Notes: generated by a model not told the origin, from the letters alone. A DNA stretch of 64,000 nucleotides from Tetracentron sinense (GCA_015143295.1 CM026568.1:15940607-16004606); one strand, 5' to 3'; shown: positions 21,732 to 33,974, numbered from the stretch's first letter. Numbers and translations are program-made.

Positions 21732-22179
21732 GTGTGACCCTATCTCTTTTGTTTTTGCATGGACATTGTCTTCTTTATATTTTGCTTAGTGGATGATAGG
21801 ATGACTTTCTTTTTTGCTTAGTGGATGATGAGATGACCCTATTTCTTTTGCTTGTGTATAGACATGGTCTTTTTTTATACATAAACTGTAGCGACCCAAA
21901 ACCCACCCTAGGAGTTAGAGTGAACTTTGGACGACTAATCATGACTTGCTTGACAACTAACCTGCAAAACCCACAAAGCATATACGATAGAGGACAAAAC
22001 AGCGGAAACATGCTCTAACATGGTATAGCGGAAGTCTACCAAACCTCTATGTATATACATAATCAATCCAAGTTTATACAAAAAGAATCCAAAGAAAGTG
22101 CGGACATGCCCGCCAAAATACATAAATCTAACTCTCGTCTCACCCACAGCTAAACCACTCAGAATCTAATCACCACCTA

Positions 22180-22287
22180 CTAATAACCCTCTACGGGAGA
22201 TTCCTCCAAAGGCTCCTCGACATACTCCTCTTCCACCCATGGACCAGGAGCACAAACATCAAATGGAGCAGCAGCTCCCTCAGAACC
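22180..22287 (-). other. Acidic mini-ORF of the long LTR family, copy C
   Basis: The frame reads GSEGAAAPFDVCAPGPWVEE then EYVEEPLEESPVEGY and TAG. The GPWVEEEY core and the acidic tail are as in copies A and B, although the surrounding DNA has diverged strongly. There is no ATG in the conserved part. Confidence 0.5.
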
Positions 22288-22624
22288 TGCCGACATAAGA
22301 AGTACGGCTGAGCATGGAATACTCAGCGGGTACTAAATACTAACCAACAATTATAGCATAGAAATGGCAACACATGATCAGGAGTAATTCATATATGTCA
22401 AATGGAAACAATTCATATCATACAAGAAAGTAAAGCAGTTTATAATCATGCTTGAAATTCGTAGAAAGCCGATAAATCCTCTTGAAAACATCGTGCACTT
22501 GACTTGACTTGAAATCTCTTTTCGTACTTGAAATCTTGTCTTGTCTATCTTGCTTGATTCTTGTATGTCGTGTCATGTCATGCATGCTTGCTTGTGATCA
22601 TGTAACTTGTGAGATACACTTGTG

Positions 22625-22770
22625 AGATGCCTTGAGAGGGAAGGGAGACCCTTCTTTATGCAATGCACTTGCGAGGGAAGGGAGACCCTTCTTTATCATA
22701 TGTATGTACTTGCAAGGGAAGGGAGGCCCTTCTTCATGATATGCACTTGTGAGTGAGGGGCGACCCCTCA
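22625..22770. repeat. About 50-bp tandem repeat in copy C (intron-like part)
   Basis: Four units built on GAGGGAAGGGAGACCCTTCT followed by a variable TTATG..ACTTG. The same zone holds different repeats in copy B (19540-19620) and copy D (31850-31990). Confidence 0.75.
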
Positions 22771-23689
22771 TGTAATGTTGGTTCTTGTCTTCTTGTGAAA
22801 AACGAGGTAAAACATATCGTAGGATATGTCCCACCTCTAACCATGTTCTTGAAAACCTCGATAAATCATGCCATGCATGCCGTGCTCATGGGAACCGTGT
22901 ACATACTTGCATTCAAATTTAAAGATGACATTTGGGTAATTTCACAACACATATAGCATCAAAGATTGAGTAATACAATATTCATAGCATTATGGGAAAG
23001 CAGGAAACACACTATCATAGTCCCTAGCAATATTCATAATTTATTAGGCATGCATTTCCAGATTTTCAGCTCACTGTGTTCACCTTGACATTTCATCAAA
23101 CATGGTGTGTTCATTATGGATTTGCCCTACAACATGCTTTTCTAGATGGGTTTTACTCAAATCATACATGTACGTTCATTATTGGAACAATGCCCTTCCC
23201 CATTTGTTCATCATACACAACCATTGGCATCCAATCGCCCCTTTCTATCTCCAATCACCATTCACCATTCACCATTTACCATTTACCATTCATCCATCTC
23301 ATAGCACATGTGTAAATGAAAGAAATGAAAAGAAAAGAAGGGGAAAGAGGAACTATAACTAGGAGGGTAGTAAGAAGCACCGACCTTGAAGAAATGAGGA
23401 AGGAACCCTTTTTCCAAATGACTGTGAGTTGCTGCCCTAGCTTGAATTGCGAGCTCCACAATGCCTGAACCGAAATCTTGAAGAAAACGGGTTTGAGGTT
23501 GATCTAGGGTTTCAAACCCTTTGGTTTCTCTCCCAAATGGAAACCCTAGGTTGGAATCGCCTTCTCCTCTTTCTTCTATTCTCTCAAACTCTCTAAGTGT
23601 CGAATGATGCCCTAAAGGCTCAGGTTAAACTCTTAAGGTAAGAGTGAACTGACCAAAAGACCGAAATACCCATACTGGGATTTCTGTGA

Positions 23690-24020
23690 ATAGTGCTGTG
23701 AATAGTGCCGACTCGTGGTGCTGTGAATAGTGTCAACTCGTGGTCTGTGAATAGTGCCACTCGTGGTGCTTGTGAATAGTGCAAACTCGTGGTGCTTGTG
23801 AATAGTGCCACTCGTGGTGCTGTGAATAGTGTCAACTCGTGGTCTATGAATAGTGCCACTCGTGGTGCTTGTGAATAGTGCCACTCGTGGTGCTTGTGAA
23901 TAGTGCAAACTCGTGGTGCTTGTGAATAGTGCCACTCGTGGTCCGTGAATAGTGCCACTCGTGGTGCTTGTGAATAGTGCAAACTCGTGGTGCTTGTGAA
24001 TAGTGCCACTCGTGGTGCTT
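23690..24020. repeat. About 25-bp tandem block in copy C
   Basis: About thirteen units of CTCGTGGTGCTTGTGAATAG plus TGCCA or TGCAAA. On the minus strand it reads GGCACTATTCACAAGCACC ACGAG, close to the 26-bp minisatellite at 3715-3925. Two overlapping minus frames of about 135 codons here are repeat artefacts. Confidence 0.9.
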
Positions 24021-24763
24021 GTACCACGGATGCACACAGTATACGTTATCAGAGTACGTTGTCTGTGCTACGATTTCCTACAGGTACAGACTGTTTTGGC
24101 CATATCTTTTGACTCGTTCGTCCGATTTTAACGATTCAACTTGCGTTGTGTTCGTACTTCGAAGAGGAACAATTCTGACATTTCGAAATTACCAAATTCT
24201 TCTTCATTTATTAATCATACCTCTTAAAAAGGCAAGATGACAACGAAAGTGTCATGTATTAAGCATGAAAAAGTCTGGGGCTCTACATAAACAGAGCTGA
24301 ACCAATGGTTATTTTGTAATTATAATACAAAATATAGTATTATTATTATTTAAAAATATTACAGACGTATCCTAGACGTACCCGTATCCTTTTTTTTAGA
24401 TTATGCCGTATCGTCGTACCCATATCGTATTGTACCCGTATCCAGTATCCGTATCCGTGCTTCCCAGGTCTTCCTACACCACAAGATTACACTCTAATAA
24501 AGTTTAAAAACATTTATAAAGATGGAAACTTTCTTCTATCTTTCCAATGTGAAACTATGTTTTCAAAAAGAAAACACACATGTGAAATGAACTTGTCTCA
24601 CAATGAGACCAAGCTTCAAGTCACCACAAATACAAAAACACACTTCTTTCAATTTAAAATAGGGATCTATTTGAAATAAAATATGAACACTTTAGGGATT
24701 AAAACCTAATATTTAAAACTAAAATAACTCATTTTAAATTCTTTTAAACATTAGATTCAACAA

Positions 24764-25594
24764 CTTTAGATGACCCAGGCAAAGTTTCAGGTAAAATTGT
24801 GATCTCTTCATCGCCTAAGAACCAGTTCCTGGTTCTATCAATTTTATAGCAATCATCTCCAACATGCATGGACGAGGAATGACTATGCATAGATCACCCA
24901 ACATAACCTTCCTCCTACATTCTATGGGTTTCATATATATATATATATATATTCGGATGCTTCTGGTCTTCACCTTTGTATTGATATTAATTCAGATATT
25001 ATCCGAATTCGAATGTTTTAATCGGAGTCGGATACAAATATTGTATTTCACTATCCATTGAATATTTATTTGAATTTGGATAGTCGGATTTCTAATTGGG
25101 TACGAATTAGGATAAACCATTATCCATTCCAAATTCGCTCCGTTTACAATTCTAATCATTTTGTTGTCAAATGAAAGGCTAAGATGAAAAATGTTTCTAT
25201 CTTGTTTCTATCAAATGAGTGATTTACACCATTTAGGTGTACTCAAAAGGATTTACCTTGTGAAAGTAAATATGTACCATGCTCTGGCTCTCCCTCTCTT
25301 CCTTTTTCACAGCTGTCTATCTCGATAAGAAACAATATCATGGTGTACACCTCTACCTAAAGGGTGAAGGCTTTCCACTCTACTTATGTTCATTTTTCAT
25401 AGTTATTTGTCGTGTTCAATGAAAAAAATACATGATTTATTCCTTTAGTTAGGATGTGAATGTTTTATCTGCATTAGGGAGAAGCTCTGGGTTTAATTCA
25501 TAAAGATGAGAACTCCCAATGAATAGATAGAAGTTTGACTTGTGTGACATGAATGGATGACTAACTCAACTCATCTATACTATAATATAAAGAA
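24764..25594. other. Intergenic, nothing recognised
   Basis: There is no gene. An (AT)n run lies at 24935-24952, and AT-rich sequence with GGATTCGAAT-like words is at 24950-25140. Confidence 0.4.
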
Positions 25595-25595
25595 A

Positions 25596-26216
25596 CTAGT
25601 AGAGACCCATGCGATGCACAGGTAATAATTTAAGAATAAGTAATATTACTTATTTATTTAAATATTATGTAATATATTTTATGAATTTTATTTTTAATAA
25701 TATAAGTTTTTTAATTATTTGATAGACATTATTAGATTTTATAAAAATAATTTATTATTATTTTAATAATATTTAATAAATAATCATAAGTTTTTTAATA
25801 TTAAATTTAAATTAATACTTTAACAAAAAAAACTTAAATTAATACACCCAAGAGTTGGAGATAAGAGAGGACTATACAATAGTGGAGATAGAGAGGGCTT
25901 TAGGATGAGATAATGGGTTCCAAATTTGTAAGAGTTTGAGATAAGAGAGGACTCTATAATAGTGGAGTTAGAGAGGGCTCTAGGATGAGGTAGTGGGTCC
26001 CAAACTTGAACGGTTGGCATTAAACTCTTATCAAAATCCCCTAAAATCCCTCATATGATTTTTGAATTGAGAGGGAAACGTGTAAGAGAGAGAGAGAGAG
26101 TTAACGGTTGAGATTAAAGAAGGGTGTCACATGACATCCTTAAAATAGAACTCATAGGATTCCTAAGATTAAATATTAGAGAGCAAAGAGAGTGGGTTAG
26201 GTGACACTTATCTATC
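25596..26216 (-). mobile_element. Non-autonomous Helitron-like element, left inverted arm
   Basis: On the minus strand it starts TAGATAAGTGTCACCTAACC and ends with a small hairpin (GTGCATCGCATGG) followed by GTCTCTACTAG, the CTRR-type Helitron 3' end. No inverted repeats or target duplication belong to the single unit, as expected for Helitrons. It is an inverted copy of 27028-27696. Confidence 0.7.
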
Positions 26217-26584
26217 TATAATATAAAGAAATGGGTGCCACCTAACCCCCTCTCTTTGTTCTTCAATCTTCAATCTCAGGAATCCTATGAATTCTATTTT
26301 AAGGATGTCATGTGCAGTTTTTTTAAATCTCAACAATTAACTCTTTCTTTCACACATGGCTCCCTCTCAATTCAAAAATTATTGGAGAGATTTTAAGGGA
26401 TACATACGTTTTCTTCACAATTCAAAAATCATTGGAAAAAATTTAAGATATTATGATAAGAGAGATAAAAATAAGGATAAATAGAGAATATAGAGAGAGA
26501 TTTTAGGAGATTATAATAAAAGATAAAGAGATGTGGAGATTTTTATTTTATTCACATCTGTGCATCGCACGGAGTCTTTACTAG
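26213..26584 (+). mobile_element. Non-autonomous Helitron-like element, central copy 1
   Basis: It starts TCTATAATATAAAGAAATGG and ends with hairpin GTGCATCGCAC, then GGAGTCTTTACTAG, followed by T. It abuts the next copy head to tail. Confidence 0.7.
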
Positions 26585-27027
26585 TCTATAATATAAAGAA
26601 ATAAGTGGCACCTAACCCCCTCTCTTTGCTCTCCAATCTTCAATCCCAAGAATCCTATGAATTTTATTTTAAGGATGTCATGTAGCACCATGTTTTAAAT
26701 CTCAACCGTTAATTATTTCTCTCACACACGTCTCCATCTCAATTCAAAAACTATTTGAGAGATTTTAGGGGATGCATATGTTTTCTTCACAATTCAAAAA
26801 TTATTGGAAATATTTTAAGAGATTGTGATAAGAGAGATAGAGATAATGATAGATAGAGAATGTAGAGATAGATTTTAGGGGATTATGATAAGGGATAAAG
26901 AGAGAGATAAGAATGATAGAGATAGAGAATAAAGAGAAACTTTAGGAGATTGTGATAAGATGGATAGAGAGAGATGTAGAGATTTTTATTTTATTCACAC
27001 CCGTGCATTGCATGGGGTCTCTACTAG
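26585..27027 (+). mobile_element. Non-autonomous Helitron-like element, central copy 2
   Basis: It starts TCTATAATATAAAGAAATAA and ends with CGTGCATTGCATGG then GGTCTCTACTAG. It is similar to copy 1 throughout, with an extra GATAGAGATAGAGAAT-rich middle. Confidence 0.7.
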
Positions 27028-27696
27028 TTTCTTTATATTATAGTATAGATAAGTGTCTCCTAACCCTCTCTCTTTGCTCTCCAATCTTCAATCCCCACAA
27101 TCCTATGAGTTCTATTTTAAGGATGCTACACCTTTCTTTAATCTCAACCATTAACTCTCTCTCTCTCTCTCTCACGTCTCCCTCTCAATTCAAAAAATCG
27201 TGGGAGAGATTTTAGGGGATTGTGATAAGAGTTTAATCCCGACCGTTCAAGTTTGGAACCCACTACCTCATCCTAGAGCCCTCTCTAACTCCACTATTGT
27301 AGAGTCTTCTCTTATCTCAAACTCTTAAAAATTTGGGACCCACTATTTCATCCTAGAGCCCTCTCTATCCTCACTATTGTAGAGTCCATCCTCTCTTATC
27401 TCCAACTCTTGGGGTGTATTAATTTAAGTTTTTTTTGTTAAAGTATTAATTTAAATTTGATATTAATAAACTTATGATTTTTTATTAAATATTATTAAAA
27501 TAATAATAAATTATTATTATAAAATCTAATATTTTCTATCAAATAGTAAAAAGAAAAAAACTTATATTATTAAAAAATATTTATTAAATATTTAAAAATA
27601 TATTACTTAATTTTTAAATAAATAAATAATATTATTTAATCATAGATATTCTTGTATTATTACATGTGCATTGCACGGGGTCTCTTTTACATGGGG
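27028..27696 (+). mobile_element. Non-autonomous Helitron-like element, right inverted arm
   Basis: It starts near TAGTATAGATAAGTGTCTCC and ends TGTGCATTGCACGGGGTCTC, a duplicated ATGGGGTCTCTGCTAA and T. The central CATCCTAGAGCCCTCTCT and ACTATTGTAGAGTC words occur twice here and, inverted, in the left arm. Confidence 0.7.
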
Positions 27697-29300
27697 TCTC
27701 TGCTAATTAACCTATCAACTAATTGTAGATAAATGATTTTGTACTAGAGGACAGGGGACAATATAAGGATGGGCACAAAGTATTCCCCTTGATGTTCCTT
27801 AAAAATCTTTCATTCCCTTTGGATAAGCTCTTATGAAGAGCACAATATTCAATCTAAAAAACAAAAAGATTGCGCTACAAAAAACCAAAAAGAGAAAAAA
27901 AAAAACAAAGAGAGAAAGGGTACTCTTAAAGGTAGTCTGTTTTGTGTGTGCTGCAACTCGGCACACAAGGCTTGTGTGCACCCCATAATAAACCAGACAT
28001 GGTGGTAATAAGTATAATTTGTGAAGGTAAGAAAGTTCGAGTACTTTTGCCAATATATTCACAATTTGTGTACATGGCACAAGATTTGTCCGTGGAGTTG
28101 CACACACGATATGGACTCTCCTAAAGGAGAATACATCAACCTAAACAAATACACACCTAGGCGACCTTGTATTGATCAGAATCTTCTTACCAAATATTGA
28201 TAATATTATTTAGTCAAACTCAATAGAAGGCTTCACTTACACCAATAGAATCATGACAAACAAAAAAAAAAAAAACTAACTGTTTTGAGTTGTCTCATGA
28301 GATCACCCCTCGTTCCACCAATAGAATCATGACAAAAAAAAAAACTAATTGTTTTTTAGTTGTCTCATGAGATCACCCCTCGTTCCTAAATATCAGTGCA
28401 CCTCTCTTTGCCTTCGGCCACACTACTATGATTTTTAATTTCTTTCTTATGTCTTTGTATAAGACATCATTTATAAACAATTGATTGTTGAATTTTATGG
28501 GTGAGTAGACTCTCTTGCCATGTAACTGAAGGGGAAACTTCTGCCAGTCAATGGGCACAAATTCATTCAAAATTTTAGTTTCTGACTTTCGTATTTAGTT
28601 GTCTTGTTGAAAAAATTAATTATTTAGGCAAATCATTTGACGAGTGTGTAAAAAAGTACATTCAAAACTTGTTATTATGTAATTCTTTATTACCCTTTCT
28701 AGTCTGAATCCATAATTTATTTTTTTTATTTGAAGGGTAAAAATATTTAATCATAATTATAATTTTATTTTATTCGAATACCTTCAGCTGAACCCCTACT
28801 AAATAATAATTTAAATACTAGTTTAAACAATAATAATAATTTAAATACCTTTAGCAGCGATTTAAGACTCCGCTGATAATTAAAATAAAATAAAATGAAT
28901 TTTTTTTTTTAATGTTAACGGTGGATGTAAACCGCTGCTAAAAGTTTGATTAAATTAATTAATTAATTTTATTTTATTACCACTGATGAAAGACGTACAT
29001 ATGAAACCGCCAATGAAAGGCAAGACCTTCAACGACAGTGTTCATTAACCACCACTAAACCCTTTCCCGACAATGGTTTAATCAGCTGTTCTCTAAACCA
29101 CCACAAAAAATAAATAGTTTGTAATGGTTCTAAGATGATAGGGAAAAATAGAGACACTTGTCATTACCAAAGTCAGAGCTTGGAAGTCTATCAGTAGGCT
29201 ATAAACAATTACAAATATCTAAAAAAATCAACTTTCAAATATATATGAGCAAGTGGGAACCAACCGCGCGGTAAGCTTCCAAGCTGACCGCACGATCTCA
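27697..29300. other. Intergenic with a 73-bp tandem duplication
   Basis: At 28242-28386 a unit of about 73 bp starting CCAATAGAATCATGACAAA and ending ATCACCCCTCGTTCC is present twice. At 28840-29060 short words of the GCAGCGATTTAAGACTCCGC / CCGCTGCTAAAAG kind resemble CACTA transposon subterminal repeats, but no CACTA end was found. No gene is supported. Confidence 0.4.
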
Positions 29301-29309
29301 TTGGTCTAC

Positions 29310-29470
29310 ACCCTCTTTTTTAATACCCATTCACTGTGGTTAAGATTCACTCACCCATAGAATTCATTCATCCAACCAAGGTTTTAGAAAAAAAATAATA
29401 ATTTATCATTATATAGTAAAGCTTAACCATAGTTAAAAAGGAATTAAAAAGAACACATGACATTGCGGTC
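29310..29470. mobile_element. Short eroded foldback MITE
   Basis: The left arm CACTGTGGTTAAGATTCACT pairs with the right arm AGCTTAACCATAGTTAAAAAG. It belongs to the 7421/7797 family. Confidence 0.55.
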
Positions 29471-29599
29471 AGCGAGGAAGGGGACTTCACAGTCCCCTTC
29501 TCAAGACTCATATATATATATATATCTATACATAAGAGAAATGCTTAACTTACCACGCATTTCCACTATATAACAAAATGCTGGTCTAATTAGTTCAGG

Positions 29600-29745
29600 C
29601 CCCAATATTTAACACCCACCAATTGTGGTTAAGATTTACTTGCACTTAAGGTTAAGCAATCCAACCTTGTCTTTTAGGAAAAAGGCAAAATTATAATTTT
29701 AATTTAGTTAAGCTTAACGAGGGTTAAAAGGGACACAAGAGTAAG
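29600..29745. mobile_element. Short eroded foldback MITE
   Basis: The left arm CAATTGTGGTTAAGATTTAC pairs with the right arm AGCTTAACGAGGGTTAAAAGG. It lies about 130 bp from the preceding one. Confidence 0.55.
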
Positions 29746-30546
29746 ATATATAGTGGACCGCGTAATTTGCTAATCACTGCTATTTTTTTTTTTGGAGAAA
29801 ATGCTTTGTTTGGGCCTTATGTTCTGAAAAAACCTAAAAATAGGTTTACCTTTAATTTATACATATAGTTTAGGTCTCTTCCCATACACGTGGAGGGTTA
29901 AATTATTTTGGGACAAATATACATTTTCTGTGAATAAAAGTGTAGAGACTCGAAATTTAAGTTTTTAATATTCGTGTCACTTAATTTAATCTTCTTTGTT
30001 GTCGTGATTAATTTATTATATAAGTTTAACATTGGAACAATTAAAGTAGCATGCAGCGTGTTTTATATATTAAATAAGTGAAATATAGTCGAAATCGCCT
30101 CTCTATCGACGTAGGGCCATTTTGATCATTTAAATTTATAAATTTTATAAAAAATTTAGGACAGATTCTAGATGTCCTAAAGTAGCTACGGTTCAAATTT
30201 AAACTTAATCCGATAAGAATTAACCTCTAGAATATTTCAAAATTTAGTGGCAAAATCATAAATATGCATAAATTAGGAACCGTGCGTGATTAATAATCTG
30301 AGAAACCCCAAACTCGAATTTTGGTTTCCCTATTTAACCTATTATTGCCAAAAACTTATTAGGTTTTTATTTAGAGAGTTGAGAGAGTCTTCCTTGAGTA
30401 TTCTAAGGGTTTTCAATGGGAGAAAACCTAGAGATTTGCTTAGAGAATAAGGAAAATAGCTAGAGATCAAGAAACATTCTTTGAAGATCAAGATTCGATC
30501 TTTTAAGATCAAGACGCATTGTTAGAAATCAAGATTCAATTGCTCT

Positions 30547-31094
30547 TAGGGTTGTTAATGATCCGAGCCAGCTTGACTCGGCTCGAAACGAGCCGAGCTG
30601 GAGCAGGATTAAAAAGCTCATTGAGTTGAGCCGAGCCAAGTGAGTGAGCTCGTTTAGATAACGAGCCGAGCTCGAGTAAGAGGTAGCTTAGCTCGGCTTG
30701 ACTAATTCAATGACTACCCATGTACAGTTATACCCCTATCAATATTGGGTTTTACATTAAAAAGTATAAGAAAATGAAATAAGTTTTTTAAATTAAGAGC
30801 ATGAAATGTTCATCAGGTTTGTGAAAGCACTATTTTATCTTCTCATTTTCTTTGTACCGCACCATTTAATCCCTTAATTATTAAAATATCGTCCACACTA
30901 TACATTAAAAATAAAAATAAAAATAGAGCTTGACGAACTGACTCGAGCTCGACTCGAGCTCGTTGATTTGTGGACAAGCCGAGTCTGAGCTGACCTTTTC
31001 GAGCTCGAGTTGGGCTCAAGCTGAGCCTAAGCAACATCGAAAATCCAACGAGCCGAGTCTGAGCAATGCCCATCTCGGCTTGTTGACACCCCTA
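30547..31094. mobile_element. hAT-like MITE, GAGCCGAGCTCG-rich, TAGGGGTGTCAAC ends
   Basis: The ends are TAGGGTTGTTAATGATCCGAG and ..GGCTTGTTGACACCCCTA. The 8-bp flanks ATTGCTCT and ACTGTTCT agree at six positions, an eroded hAT duplication. The interior is full of GAGCTCG palindromic words (30570-30690 and 30925-31070). It is inserted in exon-1-like sequence of copy D. Confidence 0.75.
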
Positions 31095-31849
31095 ACTGTT
31101 CTAAAGCACTTCGATGATAAGGAAACGATCTTGAGAGGTAAAAGTACAACTTTTACTAACAATTAAGATTAAATATATATTGTAAAATTTGAATAACGAT
31201 AGATCTATTTGTTAAAGATGAAGAACGATGATTTAATTTATAAATTATAAGATACATAATTTATTCAAATGATTTATATTAGGTATGAAATATATTTGAT
31301 TACAATTCTCACTAATAATTCATATCGATGATCTGTGTTTACGATTAAATATTAAGTATATTTAATACGTTTGATTTTGCATAAATGAGAATGGATTTAA
31401 TATTGAATGTGCATAATCTTGAGAAGTTTCAAATATTATTTTAAATAAAGGAGAAGTAAAAATGTTAGTTTTTATGATTTGATGAATTATTGAGAATTGA
31501 TTTACAATGAGTTATTAAGTTATTATTAGCCTGTGAACTTTAAATATTAGCCCGTGTATGTTAATTATTATTTTATGAATTACATACGGTAAGTCTATTC
31601 ATGTATGCATAAATTGTGATTTAATTTCAGAATGGTGAATGCTTAGGCTACCTTAACCTAGATCATTTGCCTCAATGGAATGATACGTTTTACTAGAGTT
31701 TCAATTATGAGAATTATAGTCTAAGGGCTAACCCTAATGAAAGTAGATCACACCACTTACACAAGTCTCACTACCATGGGTCATTGTTAAAAGTCTCATG
31801 AGCATGAGAAGTCTGAAAATCAAAGAAAACCCTCTAAGGTACAAGTGGA

Positions 31850-31990
31850 AGAACGATCATGTCGGCGTTACCATGTTTCGGCATGTGGTGATATAATAAC
31901 GATCATGCTACAACATGTGGTGCTATGTTAATGATCATACTGTGATATATGGTGCTATGATAACGATCATGTCCGACATGTGGTGGTAAG
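31850..31990. repeat. About 35-bp tandem repeat in copy D (intron-like part)
   Basis: Four imperfect units built on AACGATCATG followed by a CATGTGGTG(C/A)TAT-like stretch. It occupies the same place as the repeats at 19540 (copy B) and 22625 (copy C), but with different sequence. Confidence 0.7.
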
Positions 31991-32279
31991 AACTTGTAAA
32001 TAACTGTAATGTATGGTAAAGACTGCACTAGTTTCAATGTTGCATAAGTTTCATAAGTCTGCATGAATGCTGATATGATCTTTTGAATGCATATATTGTT
32101 ATTAAACTGAAAAATATGTTAATGATCTTATATTTGTTCTAAGTTGTTCACACTCTGATTAATATGTATTGAAAAACATGATTATGCTTATTTTAATTAC
32201 TGTATGATATTTTCTGTTGTTAGTGGACGTTATACAACATTAAGTGTTTCAATACTCAACTGTACCTTTGATGTCAACA

Positions 32280-32402
32280 GGTTTAGGTGTTGAATTTGAT
32301 AACGTTGCTTACGAACTATGGGTAGAAGAGGAATAACAGAAGGAAAGAGAAGGTGACTATCCAGATGGTGATGTCAACCCAGATTACTACCCATATTATT
32401 GA
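32280..32402 (+). pseudogene. Acidic mini-ORF of the long LTR family, copy D with internal stop
   Basis: The frame reads GLGVEFDNVAYELWVEEE, then TAA, then QKEREGDYPDGDVNPDYYPYY and TGA. The WVEEE core is kept, and the part after the stop resembles copy E, so the stop is probably a recent lesion in an older frame. Confidence 0.45.
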
Positions 32403-32700
32403 CTTCAGACATTTTAGTTTTTATTTCAGATTTAAGGGATGTAATAACTACTGAAATTTTGATGTTGCTTAGGTTTCAATTATTAAGATTTATATTGGGT
32501 TCATTGATAATTTAATCAGTTTATTTATGGGATTTGGTCAGATGATTAATTATGACAATTATTGATTGTGTTCTTATTTTATTGGAGAAATTTTCAGGTT
32601 CATAATTTAGTTATGCATATTACTGCTTTATGTTAAGGATGTCATGTAGTGTCACGGGTCCAAAGCCTTTTTGATCAAGGGGGAATTTTAGGGCGTTACA

Positions 32701-33570
32701 AAAAGGAAGATGAAAAAAACGAAGAAAGAGGAAGAAGGAAGAAGAAAGAAGAGGAAGAAAATAGATAATTCTAAAGCGTGAATCCTTTAGTTCATCCAGT
32801 ATAATACCTAAAAAAAATTACATACATTAAATACTGGAGAATGAAACAACATTAATCCCATTTTTTAAAAATTATTTCTCTTGAACTTTTTATATATATA
32901 TAAAAAAATTGATATATCGAAAAAAAATCGATATATTTAATTTTTGAATAGAAAAGTTTTTTGATATTATTTTGATATATTGAAAAAAAAACTTTAAATA
33001 TATATATATAAAAAGTATTTCGACATATTTAACTTTTTTTTGGTACATCAAAACAAAAATTTAGATATATCTAAAAAAAGTTTAGATATAAGAAAAAAAT
33101 TAGATATATCAAAAAATTTGATATACCTGACACTTTTTCGATATAACGGTAATAATCAATAGATTATCAATGTAAAAAAAATATTGACTTTTTTTTATCG
33201 ATAACAATAAAATCGAAAAAAAACCGATTCTTCTCCTTTCTCCTCCCTCCCTCCATCATTTTTCTCTCTTTTTTCTTCTTCTGCTTCTTCTACCTTTTTT
33301 TTCTTTTTCTTCCTGTATTATTTGCACTTCGTATGAAAATTTTCGTCAATTGTATCAAGTCGCATGTGTATCACCATCCATATATAGATCAATACGTGGA
33401 ACCTATTTTAGGCATTTTCCAATTTTTTTACATTTATGGATAAAATATAAATAAAAAATACTCAAGGTACCTGTGGTTTTCATTTTGTAACTAAAATGGT
33501 GGTCCTCATTGATCCACGGGCCAACTTTAAGGAAAATGATCACTTCCTCGGTCCGTGACGTGAGGAGGTG
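32701..33570. other. AT-rich low-complexity intergenic DNA
   Basis: At 32880-33200 degenerate GATATATC(G/A)AAAAAA words recur about fifteen times in both orientations. A (CT)-rich tract is at 33230-33320. No gene is supported. Confidence 0.5.
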
Positions 33571-33589
33571 CATCTCGGCTCCTATTTGC

Positions 33590-33930
33590 TTGCCACTTGT
33601 CCCCCTTCTAACCCCATTTAACTGTGGCTAAGGTTCATCCACCCTTAGGGTTCACACATCTACTTTTGGTTTTTAGAAGAAAAAAAATTAACTAAAGGGT
33701 TAAAAAAACTAACCCAAGTTAATGGGAGTTGAAGGGTCAACTATGTGAGATCGAGGAGCAAACTAATGCTCCAACTTTAAAAATGCTGCGGTTAAGATTG
33801 ACTCACCCCTAGGGTTGAGCAAATTTTTTTTTTTTTTGGTAGGCTCTAATAAGGGGGTTGAGCAATCCAACCTTGGTATTTAATAAAAAAAACCAAAATC
33901 TAAAGGGGTGTTAAAAGGGATAAGAAAACA
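33590..33930. mobile_element. Eroded foldback MITEs, two adjacent
   Basis: Words such as AACTGTGGCTAAGGTTCATC, TTAGGGTTCACACATC and TTTTGGTTTTT (33620-33675), and GCGGTTAAGATTGACTCACC, CCTAGGGTTGAGC and ACCTTGGTATTT (33788-33885), with inverted partners GGGTGTTAAAAGGG, belong to the 7421/7797 family. Confidence 0.5.
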
Positions 33931-33974
33931 AGGGGTTATACAGGAAACGAGCCCAGGATCCGCTAATCACTGCT

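Larger units (their letters stand above)
21887..24287 (-). mobile_element. Long gypsy-like solo LTR, copy C (reversed)
   Basis: On the plus strand it runs TGTAGCGACCCAAAACCC to ..GGGGCTCTACA, 2401 bp, with a perfect duplication TAAAC (21882-21886 and 24288-24292). Read on the minus strand it has the anchor GCAAGTTGAATCGTTAAAAT near 24145, a private tandem block 23690-24020, donor-like CAAG|GTCGG at 23384, a second tandem block 22625-22770, stem-loop GCTGAGTAT-ATGCTCAGC near 22320, acceptor-like GGCAG at 22287 and the mini-ORF to 22180. No canonical TATA box was found in this copy. Confidence 0.9.
21403..24467. mobile_element. hAT-type element (CTRGRAAGCACGG ends) carrying two nested insertions
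   Basis: The ends CTAGAAAGCACGG and CCGTGCTTCCCAG are inverted repeats, flanked by the perfect 8-bp duplication GTCTTCCT (21395-21402 and 24468-24475). The subterminal regions are rich in GTATCC/GGATAC words (21410-21560 and 24360-24460). It contains a small member of its own family (21609-21731) and long LTR copy C (21887-24287). Without them it is about 540 bp and has no transposase, so it is non-autonomous. Confidence 0.85.
21185..24763 (-). mobile_element. LTR fragment, second copy, interrupted by a hAT element
   Basis: The pieces 21185-21402 and 24468-24763 match the first copy (17785-17893 plus 20306-20699). The interruption lies in TCTTCCT, uninterrupted in the first copy, which gives a direct empty-site comparison. 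Confidence 0.65.
29941..32700 (+). mobile_element. Long gypsy-like solo LTR, copy D
   Basis: It spans TGTAGAGACTCGAA to ..TTTTAGGGCGTTACA, 2760 bp, with a perfect 5-bp duplication AAAAG (29936-29940 and 32701-32705). It lacks the palindromic block found in A and B at the corresponding place, has donor-like AGAG|GTAAAAG at 31138, acceptor-like CAACAG at 32280 and the mini-ORF to 32402. A 548-bp hAT-like element is inserted at 30547-31094. Confidence 0.9.

Noticed and set aside
23620-24037. Two overlapping minus frames of about 135 codons
   Set aside because: They arise only from the 25-bp tandem block in LTR copy C (repeating HKHHEW/APRVALFT patterns) and are open in more than one frame.
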